From NCBI GenBank assembly GCA_949282265.1, contig CASDOZ010000002.1, positions 166,631-230,630 on the forward strand: 64,000 nucleotides of DNA. Reading direction: 5' to 3'. The notes under the pieces were generated by a model. The model saw only the letters and a program-made list of their open reading frames with translations, had not been told where the DNA came from and ran no database searches. This stretch comes from an uncultured Bacteroidales bacterium (GTDB lineage Bacteria > Bacteroidota > Bacteroidia > Bacteroidales > Paludibacteraceae). Position 1 is the stretch's first letter. The number at the start of each line of letters is the position of its first letter. The position numbers were made by a program, and so were the translations under genes. This document shows positions 38,563 to 48,000 of this stretch, in pieces.

Positions 38563-38594
38563 CAAAAGTACGCATTTTCCGGCAAACCCGCAAA
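38563..38594 (-). promoter_or_regulatory. Promoter of efp
   Basis: On the minus strand TTTG (38594-38591), 20 bases, TACTTTTG (38570-38563): a full match. The -33 box lies right next to the end of the marC gene (38595). Confidence 0.75.
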
Positions 38595-39170
38595 TCAAAA
38601 AAGTGAACTCAGATTACCGGTAAACAATTTGACCGAAATGGCAAGCAAAATAATCCCGAAGAACTTGCGCATCACATATATGCCGCCTTCACCGAAAAAT
38701 TTCTCGATTTTGGCTGTCGAACGCAGCACGAAATAAACAAACACCAAGTTAAGTACCAATCCAATAATAATATTTTCCACATCATATTCGGCACGTAACG
38801 ACAATAAAGTCGTAAACGAGCCAGGGCCTGCAATCAGCGGAAAGGCCAAAGGCACAATGGATGAACTTCCTTCCGGACCTCGATTCCGAAATATTTCTAT
38901 ATCCAGCAACATTTCCAAAGCAAAAATGAAAATGACCAAAGCACCGGCAACAGCAAACGATTGTATATCCACATTAAAAATCTTCAATATGAAATCACCT
39001 GCAAAAAGAAAAAGCAACAAAATTGCCAGAGCCACCAACGTTGCCTGCAAAGCATGTATCTTTTCGCCTTTCTGGCGCAATGATAAAATCAATGGGATGG
39101 AACCCAAAATATCGATAATGGCAAAAAGCACCATAAATGTGCTTGATATTTGTAACAAACTGAAATTCAT
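38595..39170 (-). CDS. MarC-family integral membrane protein
   Basis: A 191-residue protein with about six membrane helices. It shows the MarC pattern: FAIIDILGSIPLILSL near the start, then the central PLAFPLIAGPGSFTTLLSL, then ILLAISVKLFTGNL at the end. Members were once linked to multiple antibiotic resistance, but no transport substrate is established. It starts six bases after the glycosyltransferase gene upstream, so it is probably in the same transcript. Confidence 0.88.
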   Translation of the reverse strand: MNFSLLQISSTFMVLFAIIDILGSIPLILSLRQKGEKIHALQATLVALAILLLFLFAGDFILKIFNVDIQSFAVAGALVIFIFALEMLLDIEIFRNRGPEGSSSIVPLAFPLIAGPGSFTTLLSLRAEYDVENIIIGLVLNLVFVYFVLRSTAKIEKFFGEGGIYVMRKFFGIILLAISVKLFTGNLSSLF

Positions 39171-39176
39171 AAGTAT

Positions 39177-39995
39177 CTACTTTTTCAAAGGTATATATGC
39201 ATCCAAACAACGCCGATTAAACAAACGCCTTTCCTTGTCCCAAAACCATCCCCACTTGTTGAAATAGCGACACATGTTTACAATATGCACCCACAGCAGT
39301 TTCATGCTCTTGTACGAACCGTGCCCATGGGCATGTATGACCGAAACTTCCGGATAAAATACCGTCTCGTAACAGCGATGAATCCGGCGTGTCATATCCA
39401 CATCTTCCGGATACAAGAAAAAACGCTCATCAAACAAACCAACCTGCCGTAAAGTTTCTGCCCGGAACAGCATGAAACAACCCGACAGATAAGGAACGTT
39501 CATTACTTTGTCGTAGCCACTGCCACGCAACTCAAAACGCTCCATGCGCTTTCGCATCCACGCTGCCGGCAAGAAACGACGCCCCCATAAATCAAGCGGT
39601 GTCGGCAATAATTTGCAAAGATATTGAATTTCACCGTCCGGATAAAAAACTTTGGGTACTAACAAGCCAATTTTTGAATTTTTATGCATAAAATGCAAGA
39701 GCATCTCCAAAATATCAGCCTGCAATTGCACATCTGCATTTACGACCAAATGGAAAGGCACATTTTCTTCCAGCGTCTTCCGGATTGCGATATTATGGGC
39801 TGCGCCATATCCCAAATTCCGCCCGTTGAACACATAGACAGCCGGCAGAGCATCCATTTGCCCGTTCCTGGCCGGCGAGTTGTCTATCAAATAAACATGC
39901 TTGACCCACCGGCTTCCACGCAAAGCCAAAACAATTCTTCTGACATCTTCAAAAGGTGTTTTATAAAGGACTATGGAAACATTAAGGCAAGGCAT
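39177..39995 (-). CDS. Family 2 glycosyltransferase (rhamnosyltransferase-like)
   Basis: A 272-residue inverting glycosyltransferase. NVSIVLYKTPFEDVRR opens the fold; LIDNSPARNG and the DxD-like VVNADVQLQ follow, then MNVPYLSGCFMLFRAETLRQVGLFDERFFLYPEDVDMTRR, the acceptor-binding region typical of WcaE/rhamnosyltransferase relatives. ATG 39995 is preferred to a GTG seven codons upstream. Base composition resembles the housekeeping genes downstream rather than the AT-rich cassette upstream, so it may be an older resident gene. Confidence 0.85.
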   Translation of the reverse strand: MPCLNVSIVLYKTPFEDVRRIVLALRGSRWVKHVYLIDNSPARNGQMDALPAVYVFNGRNLGYGAAHNIAIRKTLEENVPFHLVVNADVQLQADILEMLLHFMHKNSKIGLLVPKVFYPDGEIQYLCKLLPTPLDLWGRRFLPAAWMRKRMERFELRGSGYDKVMNVPYLSGCFMLFRAETLRQVGLFDERFFLYPEDVDMTRRIHRCYETVFYPEVSVIHAHGHGSYKSMKLLWVHIVNMCRYFNKWGWFWDKERRLFNRRCLDAYIPLKK

Positions 39996-40036
39996 AGAAG
40001 AAATCAACAAAAACACACAATATATGCTACCTATAA

Positions 40037-41170
40037 CTATCTTTCATTATTTTGGTCACCAAAAAATTGAGATAGTTTACTATGGTACAAGTCAATTATA
40101 ATTCGATCATCAAATATTTGCATAATTTTCTTTCTGCCCTCTATTCCCATTCTCATACGCTCCTCTACAGAACAGTTATACATTTTCTCCATACATTGCG
40201 CAAGTCCAGCCACATCTCTTGGATTACATAAATAGCCATTAACCCCATCAACGACAATTTCTTTACAACCAGTTATATCAGAGGCAATGATAGGACGCTC
40301 CATGGCAGCAGCTTCCAACAAAACACGGGATAAACCTTCTCTATATGAAGGAAGGACTAAACAATCACAATTTGCTATATATGAAGTTACTTTTCTTGTC
40401 TCTCCCAAATAATCAACAATCCCTTGATTCACCCAGAGTTGCATTTCTTCAGGTTTTACCGCAGCTGGGTTTTCTGCTGCCAAAGATCCCAATATCTGGA
40501 AACGAATCTCAGGATGTTTAGATTTCAACAATCGAGCTGCTTCTACAAACTCTGCGACCCCTTTATCCCACAACACCCTACCTATAAAAATAAAAGAAAA
40601 AAAATCTTTCCTTTTAGGCATAGGTCTAAAAATCATTGTATCCACTCCCTCACCGGGCAAAACAAATGTCTTATCAGCACTAACTATTTTCTCATGCAAA
40701 AACACATCTTTGTCATCATTATTTAAAAACCACACCTCTCTTGCTTGTCTTAATGCAAATGAATACAACGCGATTGTTGTCTTTCTAAGAAAACCCTTAT
40801 GAATAAAAGTATATCCCAAGCCTGTTATTACAGAAACATATGGTATTCCAACAAACATTGCTGCCATTGAACCATAAATAACAGGTTTAATAGTATAATG
40901 AAAAATAAAATCAAACTTCTCTTGGGCATATATAGATTTTAATTGCTTGATAAATCGTATATCCCTCACAGGATTTGTTCCTCTGCGATCTATATTAATT
41001 GGAATAAGGCGTACACCCAAGTCATTATAATATTTAATATCCGAATCTATCACCACTAGAACCACAACATCATACCCCTTTTTTTTCATATCAGACAACA
41101 TAGAAGCTCGAAAATTAAACATAGTTAATGAGCTATTCCCCACAAATGCTATTTTTAAAGGCATATTCAT
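40037..41170 (-). CDS. Family 4 glycosyltransferase (PglA/CapM-like)
   Basis: A 377-residue GT-B glycosyltransferase. The N-terminal half has IAFVGNSSLTMFNFRASML and the conserved VITGLGYTF; the C-terminal half has FIGRVLWDKGVAEFVEAA and the nucleotide-sugar site YREGLSRVLLEAAAMERPIIASD, with the E-x7-E pair of GT4. Relatives add an N-acetylhexosamine to a lipid-linked sugar at the inner face of the membrane. Its ATG overlaps the previous gene's TAA by one base. It is the last gene of the AT-rich cassette. Confidence 0.86.
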   Translation of the reverse strand: MNMPLKIAFVGNSSLTMFNFRASMLSDMKKKGYDVVVLVVIDSDIKYYNDLGVRLIPINIDRRGTNPVRDIRFIKQLKSIYAQEKFDFIFHYTIKPVIYGSMAAMFVGIPYVSVITGLGYTFIHKGFLRKTTIALYSFALRQAREVWFLNNDDKDVFLHEKIVSADKTFVLPGEGVDTMIFRPMPKRKDFFSFIFIGRVLWDKGVAEFVEAARLLKSKHPEIRFQILGSLAAENPAAVKPEEMQLWVNQGIVDYLGETRKVTSYIANCDCLVLPSYREGLSRVLLEAAAMERPIIASDITGCKEIVVDGVNGYLCNPRDVAGLAQCMEKMYNCSVEERMRMGIEGRKKIMQIFDDRIIIDLYHSKLSQFFGDQNNER

Positions 41171-42240
41171 TAGATACTAGCACTATTTAAAATTGTATTC
41201 ACCAAAGAATCTGCAAAGATCTCCTTTGACTTAAATGAAGTAAACGCATTATTAGCTATTTTATTATACAACTCCGGTTTAGTAATAAGTTCTTGACATG
41301 CATTTACAGCAGTAGACATATGCTCCTCAAAAGGTTCATCTATAATGATAGCATTTTCACCTGGTTTCGCATAATTCCTGATTTCCCCCACATTAGTCAA
41401 GATACATACTAACCCATGCTGCATTGCTTCTACCACCGACATTGCCATTCCTTCAGCCTCACTAGTTTGTATATAAAAATCATACTGCGCAAACAGATCC
41501 TTTACTTCACTCATCTCAACTTCTCCCTTAAACACTATGTTATTCTGTATATGATTTCTTTTTATCAACTGGACAATATCTAACATCGCTCCATCATCCC
41601 TACCATATAAATCAACATAAAAATCAATTCCCGATACAATCAGCTGATTAACAAAAAGAACCAAACGATCCAGACGCTTACACGGATGAATACGCCCAAC
41701 ATAAAGCCCTCTTGGAGAGATTGATTGTTTATTCTCAAACACAACAGGATTTTGAAAACGAAGAAAAGAAATAATTTTCATTGGTTGCCCTTTTGTATAG
41801 GGAAAAACAAACTCCTTCGACGCCATAGAATCACAAAATATCACATCTGCCTTTTTTAAAGCTTGGATAGAAACCATGCGATCCAAAATATGGAAAAACT
41901 TTGAGCTGTGAACAAAATGGATATACTGCACCGACTTATTCATTTTTTTCTGCGCTAACGCCAACAAAGCACCCTTCCACAAGGATGAGATTATGATCTG
42001 CGGACATTGTTTCCTTAAATATGTAAACGCATGGATATAACTAAAAATTCCCGAAAAAACAATTATAGACCTCAGTTCATTTTTTGAGAAATTACGGACT
42101 AATCTTTGATCGTATTTTTTTAAAACAATTAATTGAAAATCAAAATTTTCGCACAATTTAGGAATAGCCGAAAGCAAAGCAACTTCTGTTCCACCAACAC
42201 CTAAAGAATGGATTACATATATAAGTTTTCGTTTTTTCAT
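41170..42240 (-). CDS. Family 4-like glycosyltransferase
   Basis: A 356-residue GT-B glycosyltransferase. It opens with LIYVIHSLGVGGTEVALL, the donor-side glycine-rich loop; LYVGRIHPCKRLDRLVLFV and YIQTSEAEGMAMSVVEAMQHGL give the C-terminal GT4 site. The acceptor and sugar are unknown. ATG 42240 is preferred to an in-frame start 22 codons upstream that overlaps the preceding gene. It is coupled to the next gene by a one-base overlap. AT-rich like its neighbours. Confidence 0.84.
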   Translation of the reverse strand: MKKRKLIYVIHSLGVGGTEVALLSAIPKLCENFDFQLIVLKKYDQRLVRNFSKNELRSIIVFSGIFSYIHAFTYLRKQCPQIIISSLWKGALLALAQKKMNKSVQYIHFVHSSKFFHILDRMVSIQALKKADVIFCDSMASKEFVFPYTKGQPMKIISFLRFQNPVVFENKQSISPRGLYVGRIHPCKRLDRLVLFVNQLIVSGIDFYVDLYGRDDGAMLDIVQLIKRNHIQNNIVFKGEVEMSEVKDLFAQYDFYIQTSEAEGMAMSVVEAMQHGLVCILTNVGEIRNYAKPGENAIIIDEPFEEHMSTAVNACQELITKPELYNKIANNAFTSFKSKEIFADSLVNTILNSASI

Positions 42241-42253
42241 TAAATCATTTTCT

Positions 42254-43162
42254 TCAACAAAAATTACGTACACAAACTTTCGCAAGCAACAACATAGTAG
42301 AATCAAATATCTTAAATCGATATTTTATTATCAAAATAATACGTTGCATAAAAGTTTTTTGAGGCAAACTTAAAAAAACTTCTATTATAGTTCGCTTGTC
42401 TGCCGGTATTTGTTGTTTAAAAGCCTCATAAAAAGACTTTAAGCCTTCATAATGTTTCTTATCTATGACAGGTATGTGCGAATGCTTGTATAATAACTTG
42501 ATCTTATTTTTCATACTCCCAGGAGCGTTACCTGTTACATTGCCTGTATGCTGTCTATAATACATAAGCGATTTATCTATATAGTCAATCTCCCCAAAAG
42601 TCATTATAACAAGCGTTAAAAGATGATCGTGCATAGCACAATAATTTATTGGTGTTTGCATTAAATCTTTCGCTTTTTTATTAAAAATAGCAGATGCGCC
42701 TTGTATACCAGTATTCAAAAACAACAAATCTTCCAATTTATGCGGATAGGTTAGTGTATTTCGATTTGAAATAACACCCCGCTTATCGTTCCATAAATAC
42801 GCATTAGAAAATATAGCTTGAGGGATATTATTGTTTTTAGCAATAATGGCTGAATACATTATTTCTACCTTGTTTTCCAACCACACATCATCTTGGTCAC
42901 AAAACATAATAAAATCTGTTGAAACGAAACGCAATAAATAAATGAAACTCTGAGCAACACCTAAATGGGTGAAACCGTCCTCCACCAATATTATTCTCTC
43001 ATCTTTTTGTACATATTGCTTAATAATATCAACCGTGGAATCCACAGAACCATCATCGTGAATAATTAGTCGCCACTCACGCACAGTTTGTCTTATTATG
43101 GACTCTATTTGTTCTTTTACATAGCGTTCTCCATTATATGTCGACAAAAGGATTGATACCAT
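42254..43162 (-). CDS. Family 2 glycosyltransferase
   Basis: A 302-residue GT-A enzyme. MVSILLSTYNGERYVKEQIESI is the typical start, HDDGSVDSTVDIIK carries the first Asp pair, FCDQDDVW gives the DxD-type metal site, and the acceptor region has AMHDHLLTLVIMTFGEI. Similar enzymes add rhamnose, glucose or galactose in O-antigen clusters. It is separated from the polymerase gene by 158 bases without a clear promoter. Confidence 0.86.
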   Translation of the reverse strand: MVSILLSTYNGERYVKEQIESIIRQTVREWRLIIHDDGSVDSTVDIIKQYVQKDERIILVEDGFTHLGVAQSFIYLLRFVSTDFIMFCDQDDVWLENKVEIMYSAIIAKNNNIPQAIFSNAYLWNDKRGVISNRNTLTYPHKLEDLLFLNTGIQGASAIFNKKAKDLMQTPINYCAMHDHLLTLVIMTFGEIDYIDKSLMYYRQHTGNVTGNAPGSMKNKIKLLYKHSHIPVIDKKHYEGLKSFYEAFKQQIPADKRTIIEVFLSLPQKTFMQRIILIIKYRFKIFDSTMLLLAKVCVRNFC

Positions 43163-43320
43163 TTTATTACAACTTATTTAATTAATTACAAATCCCTTTT
43201 GAAAATCATTCACTATTCACAACTATATCTCTACTTAGCTTTCACAAAATATTTCATATTAGCATTCAATAAATTGGGTATTAATATCTTCTTGACATAG
43301 AAACAAAAGTTCCTAGTAAT

Positions 43321-44514
43321 TTATTTTTTCAACTTTTGTCGATGTTTACGGACAATTTCTTTATTTGCTTCCAAACGTTCCTCACCTATACTTGGTTTAT
43401 TCAAAATCTGATATACGATATAGTTCTGATATGGGTTGTACAACACCGTAGTAGGATGGTTTATATATATATTGATATTATATATAAAACAATACAGAAA
43501 CAATGCAATTGCCCAAACCAATCTATTATAATAACTCAAACAAGATTCCAACAAAACAGGAAATAAAACTGCCAAAGAGTACATAAAATACAATCCAAAA
43601 CGGACTGATATTTCCATATATTCATAAATGTAATAATATACAATTAAATACGCAACAAATAGATTCAAAAATAAATTACCATACTTTTTATTTTCAATAG
43701 ATTTTCTACCTAACAAAAATATAATAAACAATACAATATTCAAAAAATCTCCTATACTAGCCTCCTTGCCGATCCCATACACATCATGTTGGGTATATAA
43801 AACAATCTTCTCCCCAAAACCATCACCTAAAAAGCGACCTACAAACATCAAAAGACTCGTAATCCAAGGAATGCGGAACAACATAAGAACACAACCAAAA
43901 ATCGTAATAGCAATAAGTACTACGTTACTATAACACATTTGTAAAACAAAATACAAAGGAATAATAATAATCGCAGAACGATGAAAAGAGGAGGCTATAA
44001 TGACAAGCAAAAGAAATTTACCCAATTTACGTTCCTCTATAAACTTATAAGAATAAAAACAGATTGATGCAGCAATAGCTTGCCTAATCAAAGAAAATTC
44101 AACCGTTATATACAACAGTGAATAATATACAAATAATCCCCATACCACATAGTGAGTATAGTTTTTCAATGCCTTGGTTATAAGCGACACGTTAAATAGC
44201 GTGACAAAAAATATAAGCCACTGAAAGCCGAGACCCAATTGCTTCAAAAGAGCACAAAACAAAAAATAGCCAAACTCAAAACCGACATCCCCTCCCGTCT
44301 GACCTATCATTATAAATTTTCCGATAGGAACCACTTGATCAAGATATTTAGTATATCCATCCCAATCAGCCCCGGTTTCATAACGAGTGCCAGCGACCAC
44401 AACCAATATCAGCCATGACAATTGAATCAATATCCGATGACTCCCTTTATCTATTTTGGAAATCTCCAAAACAGACATAATCAATAATATGACAAATATC
44501 AGCAAATAAAACAT
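43321..44514 (-). CDS. wzy: O-antigen/capsule polymerase (Wzy, EpsG-like)
   Basis: A 397-residue membrane protein with about ten to twelve membrane segments. The pattern near residue 40, GTRYETGADWDGYTKYLD, is the mark of the EpsG family of polysaccharide polymerases. SLIRQAIAASICFYSYKF and SSFHRSAIIIIPLYF in the middle (Arg and His in periplasmic loops) also fit. Polymerases of this type link repeat units on the periplasmic side. It lies between glycosyltransferase genes and downstream of the flippase, as expected for a Wzx/Wzy cluster. Strongly AT-rich. Confidence 0.82.
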   Translation of the reverse strand: MFYLLIFVILLIMSVLEISKIDKGSHRILIQLSWLILVVVAGTRYETGADWDGYTKYLDQVVPIGKFIMIGQTGGDVGFEFGYFLFCALLKQLGLGFQWLIFFVTLFNVSLITKALKNYTHYVVWGLFVYYSLLYITVEFSLIRQAIAASICFYSYKFIEERKLGKFLLLVIIASSFHRSAIIIIPLYFVLQMCYSNVVLIAITIFGCVLMLFRIPWITSLLMFVGRFLGDGFGEKIVLYTQHDVYGIGKEASIGDFLNIVLFIIFLLGRKSIENKKYGNLFLNLFVAYLIVYYYIYEYMEISVRFGLYFMYSLAVLFPVLLESCLSYYNRLVWAIALFLYCFIYNINIYINHPTTVLYNPYQNYIVYQILNKPSIGEERLEANKEIVRKHRQKLKK

Positions 44515-44529
44515 CCTCTACTCGCAACT

Positions 44530-45591
44530 TCAAGCCTTCCCTTCAAATAGCATTTCCATTTTTTGGATTGCCACATCCCAGTTAAATTGTTTTACAAATT
44601 CATTCCCTTTTTTTGCCAAGCGAATCCTTTTCTCATTATTTTGCAATAAAAATAAAAGTTTTTCCGCCATATCCTTTGAGTCTTTTGGCCTTACCAACAA
44701 AGCCGTTTGCCCGTTTTTTGCATATGCAGCATGCCCCCCTATATCAGTACAAATCAATGCACAACCACAGTTCATAGCTTCTGCGGGAGGCAATGCCCAC
44801 CCCTCTCCATTGCTTGGAGTAAAATAAATAGCCGTAGAGTTGTACAAAGCTCCTAAATCTTTTGGCATTTGAGTATAATGAATCCATGATTCCAATTTTT
44901 GAGATACAGGATATACCCCAAATAATTCCACATGTAAGTCCGACACCTCTTTTTGGCATATCCGCAACGCATCCAATCCATAGTTCGTACCTTTCCTTTC
45001 TTCAATGGAGAACAACATTGAAACTGAATGCGGAGACCGATTTTCTATCTCTTTTTCTATTTTATAAACATCTTGATTAATAGCATTGTATATTACAATT
45101 GGCCGAATACCACTTTCTTTTTCTACTATGTCAGCCAAATAGTCAGCAATAACGACATGAGTTACCGGCAAGCGATATGATGCATGAAGCATCTCTTTGT
45201 TGTTACTAATCCATAATTCATAATCTTGTATAAGATTGAACTTTCTTCCTTTGCTTGCACTCAACTCATTCAACAAAAATGCCAAAGCCCAATTTGTAGA
45301 AAACGAGATATTCGCATCTCTAACATATATATCTGCAAGATACGGAATATTTTTACATATTATTCTTTCATCCAGATCAAACCAAATCGGACGATAGTTT
45401 GGGTATAACAAGTTATTCCTCAAACACCTCATCCAATGAGGCCAACGATATACAAAATACGGATTTGTATATACATTATAAATAACGACATCATGCCCCC
45501 TTCGTGCCAATTGATTGGCATATTCATACATAATCTTGCAACCTCCTGTGGGTCGGAATGGAAGTATTGGAAGATATATATTTATTTTCAT
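44530..45591 (-). CDS. Family 4 glycosyltransferase
   Basis: A 353-residue GT-B enzyme. PFRPTGGCKIMYEYANQLARRGHDV is the N-terminal glycine-rich region, shown here in part; the C-terminal GT4 site reads FTPSNGEGWALPPAEAMNCG. The first third includes a WPHWMRCLR segment. Donor and acceptor are unknown. Its start overlaps the flippase stop by four bases (ATGA type), so it is coupled to it. Confidence 0.84.
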   Translation of the reverse strand: MKINIYLPILPFRPTGGCKIMYEYANQLARRGHDVVIYNVYTNPYFVYRWPHWMRCLRNNLLYPNYRPIWFDLDERIICKNIPYLADIYVRDANISFSTNWALAFLLNELSASKGRKFNLIQDYELWISNNKEMLHASYRLPVTHVVIADYLADIVEKESGIRPIVIYNAINQDVYKIEKEIENRSPHSVSMLFSIEERKGTNYGLDALRICQKEVSDLHVELFGVYPVSQKLESWIHYTQMPKDLGALYNSTAIYFTPSNGEGWALPPAEAMNCGCALICTDIGGHAAYAKNGQTALLVRPKDSKDMAEKLLFLLQNNEKRIRLAKKGNEFVKQFNWDVAIQKMEMLFEGKA

Positions 45592-46910
45592 CTATTCTTT
45601 TGTTTATTAAAATATACTCTTAGGATAGTTCCTGTAATTATCAATTCCAAAGTCTGGGCGATAATCCAGCTAAATGCAGCTCCATACATACCAAATCTTG
45701 GTATCGTAACAAAATTAAGGACAATACAAAATATGCCAATGGAACAACCTATCCATGGAGCATACTTTTGTAAGCCTATACCATAAAGCCCTTGTACCGT
45801 AAACAAGCTGGCTATTGTCACCAAAAATGGCAAAACAGAAAATATACGAAGCATGGCTATACTACTTACAAACTCAACTCCAAGAATAAGTCTTACCAAT
45901 AACGGTGCAAAAATATAAACCAATATGGAAACAGTTATAGAAAATAATACTACAATTTTAGTGATATTCTTCAAATAAGCAATCCCCTGTTCTTTAGAAA
46001 CTGCAAACTTACGGCTGATATTGGGATAAAGTGCCATATTGATAGGAGTACTGGTGAACATAAGCACAGCCATTATTATTTTGTGCGCACCAGAATAATA
46101 TCCAATCACGACATCTGAAACAAAAAAACCCAATATTGTCATATTTGCAATTGTGTATAAACTGACAAATAAATTATTCAAAAACACAGGGAACCCTTCT
46201 TTAAACACAAGAAATCGGATTGCTTTTCTGGTTTTTACATAAGTAATACCATAATGTTTAAGCACATAAATCATGGCAACTACACCGCAAATAACATAAG
46301 CGACAGATGTAAAAAGCGGATATAACAAATATTCGGAGGCAGAATGTACAAAAGCCACGGTCAACAACAACCCCAGCGTTTTGATAAGGACATTAAAGAC
46401 TGCCATTTTGCCCATGTCCTCAATGCCTTGGAAGAACCATGTCGGGAACAATACTACACCGACGTTCAATATGAATATTATCGCATAAAGATTTATGTCA
46501 TTATGAACTTTTGGAAAGCACAAATATAAGATTAGCAAACAGACAAAAGACACAAACAACAATATCGTTTTTTGTCTCATTACGCTCCAAAATACGAGAC
46601 TCACTTTATCCTTATCATGCTTCCAAATCGCAATTCGGCGTGTTACAGAATATTCAAATCCGAAATTTACAATCAAAGTAAAATATGAAATAACATTCTG
46701 GGCATATGACACCTTTCCAAACAGCTCAACCCCTAATACCCTCACAATATAAGGGATTATCAATAATGGAATCAGATAATTGGCAACCTGCAAGACAGAA
46801 AGCCACGTCATATTTTTCAAGACCTGGCTATTATCCTTTATTCGTGACTTAACAACATGTAAAGTACGAATGCTACTCGTATTTCCCCACCTTGCTTTCA
46901 ATCGTGACAT
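45588..46910 (-). CDS. wzx: Oligosaccharide flippase (Wzx, PST family)
   Basis: A protein of up to 440 residues with about 12-14 membrane helices, of the polysaccharide transporter family that flips lipid-linked repeat units. LIIPYIVRVLGVELFGKVSYAQ near the start (shown in part) and the helix pairs throughout are typical. The reading frame opens at ATG 46910, inside the 3' end of the thiamine-binding gene (overlap of 38 bases). Alternative starts are TTG 46820 and ATG 46811, the latter just before the first helix. The N-terminal 33 residues look unlike a flippase, so the true start is open. Confidence 0.85.
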   Translation of the reverse strand: MSRLKARWGNTSSIRTLHVVKSRIKDNSQVLKNMTWLSVLQVANYLIPLLIIPYIVRVLGVELFGKVSYAQNVISYFTLIVNFGFEYSVTRRIAIWKHDKDKVSLVFWSVMRQKTILLFVSFVCLLILYLCFPKVHNDINLYAIIFILNVGVVLFPTWFFQGIEDMGKMAVFNVLIKTLGLLLTVAFVHSASEYLLYPLFTSVAYVICGVVAMIYVLKHYGITYVKTRKAIRFLVFKEGFPVFLNNLFVSLYTIANMTILGFFVSDVVIGYYSGAHKIIMAVLMFTSTPINMALYPNISRKFAVSKEQGIAYLKNITKIVVLFSITVSILVYIFAPLLVRLILGVEFVSSIAMLRIFSVLPFLVTIASLFTVQGLYGIGLQKYAPWIGCSIGIFCIVLNFVTIPRFGMYGAAFSWIIAQTLELIITGTILRVYFNKQKNR

Positions 46911-47172
46911 CCTCTTTCGCCGAGGTTTGTATTTTCACATTCGTAATCACGCTTTCCGCGCCAGCCAAATAACAGGCCTCCTGTGCCAGACGTATTGCAT
47001 CCATTACTTCATCATAAGTTCCCTCAACGACGGTTTCGAACGGACAAACTTTATAAGGAAGCCCCGTTGACGCAATTGCTTCAATAGCCTTGTCCACGAT
47101 TACATAAGGATGCGTGGAATCGCCTGGTGTTGGCAACACTTGGATTGCCGCATTGACCTGATGTTCTATCAT
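46873..47172 (-). CDS. MTH1187-family thiamine-binding protein
   Basis: A 99-residue protein of the MTH1187/YkoF-like family (old name DUF77), which binds thiamine or a related compound. Visible are VNAAIQVLPTP at the start, the substrate segment PYKVCPFETVVEGTYDEVM and the C-terminal strand SVITNVKIQTSAKEDVTIESKVGKY. Base composition is like the housekeeping genes. Its last 38 bases are also the beginning of the flippase reading frame, which marks the boundary with the AT-rich cassette. Confidence 0.87.
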   Translation of the reverse strand: MIEHQVNAAIQVLPTPGDSTHPYVIVDKAIEAIASTGLPYKVCPFETVVEGTYDEVMDAIRLAQEACYLAGAESVITNVKIQTSAKEDVTIESKVGKYE

Positions 47173-47248
47173 AGCATGACCTCCATTTATAGTAAAGGTT
47201 ATAAATATTTAAACGCAAAAAAGGCGGTTGTATTATGTATTATAAAAT

Positions 47249-47273
47249 AAAAGCCCGACAAAATCGGGCTTTT
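47249..47273 (-). terminator. Terminator after rpsP
   Basis: AAAAGCCCGA (47249-47258) and TCGGGCTTTT (47264-47273) form a perfect 10-bp stem with a 5-base loop. On the minus strand it is followed by TTTTATTTTATAA. It lies 23 bases after the rpsP stop and separates it from the thiamine-binding gene. Confidence 0.87.
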
Positions 47274-47295
47274 AACTAATTGCCATAAGAAACGA

Positions 47296-47844
47296 CTATT
47301 CCGCAGCCGGAGTTGCTTCTGGCGCAGCTGTTTCTTCTGCCGGAGCCGCTGCTGCAGCTGCTGCAGCTTCTTGGGCGGCAAGAGCCTCGGCTTTTTTCTT
47401 AGCCAACTCTGCTGCTTTTTCCTGGTTTACTTTTATTTCTGCATCCAAACGTGCTTTTGCTTGGGCAGCTTTTTCTGCTGCCACTTGTTCTCTGGTTTTA
47501 TCCAGAGCCTTGTTTTTAGTAGCTTTCCAAGCCTCAAAACGTTTTTGTGCTTCAGCTTCATCAAAAGCGCCTTTCTTGACACCGCCTTGCAAATGCTTCA
47601 TCAACATTACGCCTTCATCCGAAAGGATATTGCGTACTGTATCCGTCGGTTGCGCACCAACATTCACCCAATACAGGGCTCTGTCAAATTTCAAATCCAC
47701 AGTTGCTGGATTCGTGTTTGGATTGTAAGAACCGATACGTTCAATAAATTTACCATCACGCGGGGCACGGCTATCAGCTATTACGATATGATAATAAGCA
47801 TATCCTTTACGGCCGTGGCGTTGCAATCTGATTTTTGTTGCCAT
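47296..47844 (-). CDS. rpsP: 30S ribosomal protein S16 with Ala/Glu-rich C-terminal extension
   Basis: The first 85 residues are S16: [23 protein letters not shown], then [19 protein letters not shown] and [19 protein letters not shown]16 stabilises the small subunit early in assembly. A tail of about 95 residues rich in Ala, Glu and Lys follows, ending [18 protein letters not shown]. Such tails are common in Bacteroidetes S16. It has a -7 box on the minus strand at 47899-47906 and its own terminator. Confidence 0.96.
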   Translation of the reverse strand: MATKIRLQRHGRKGYAYYHIVIADSRAPRDGKFIERIGSYNPNTNPATVDLKFDRALYWVNVGAQPTDTVRNILSDEGVMLMKHLQGGVKKGAFDEAEAQKRFEAWKATKNKALDKTREQVAAEKAAQAKARLDAEIKVNQEKAAELAKKKAEALAAQEAAAAAAAAPAEETAAPEATPAAE

Positions 47845-47898
47845 TTTAAGTTATAAATTAAAAAGTTAATAGCTATGCTTTTTCTCGAAAAGCGGGCG

Positions 47899-47930
47899 CA
47901 AAGGTATAAATTATTTTTCACATATTCAAG
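47899..47930 (-). promoter_or_regulatory. Promoter of rpsP
   Basis: On the minus strand CTTG (47930-47927), 20 bases, TACCTTTG (47906-47899), then CGCC. The predicted start near 47893 gives a leader of about 50 bases. Confidence 0.65.
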
Positions 47931-47969
47931 CCTCTACAAATTTTATTTGCATGAAAAGAAAAAACACTG

Positions 47970-47977
47970 TATCTTTA
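47970..47977 (+). promoter_or_regulatory. Probable -7 element upstream of recJ
   Basis: TATCTTTA, one mismatch from TAnnTTTG, 23 bases before the recJ ATG and divergent from the rpsP promoter. No clear -33 box. Confidence 0.45.
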
Positions 47978-48000
47978 CCACTTTAAAAATATAACGCTCC

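Noticed and set aside
43430-43500. Run of alternating AT near 43.45 kb as a possible origin or repeat
   Set aside because: It lies within the polymerase gene, where membrane segments and low GC explain it; no ordered repeats or DnaA-box cluster were seen.
47296-47560. Ala/Glu-rich tail of S16 as a frameshift or fusion
   Set aside because: The frame is continuous and such tails are common in S16 of Bacteroidetes.
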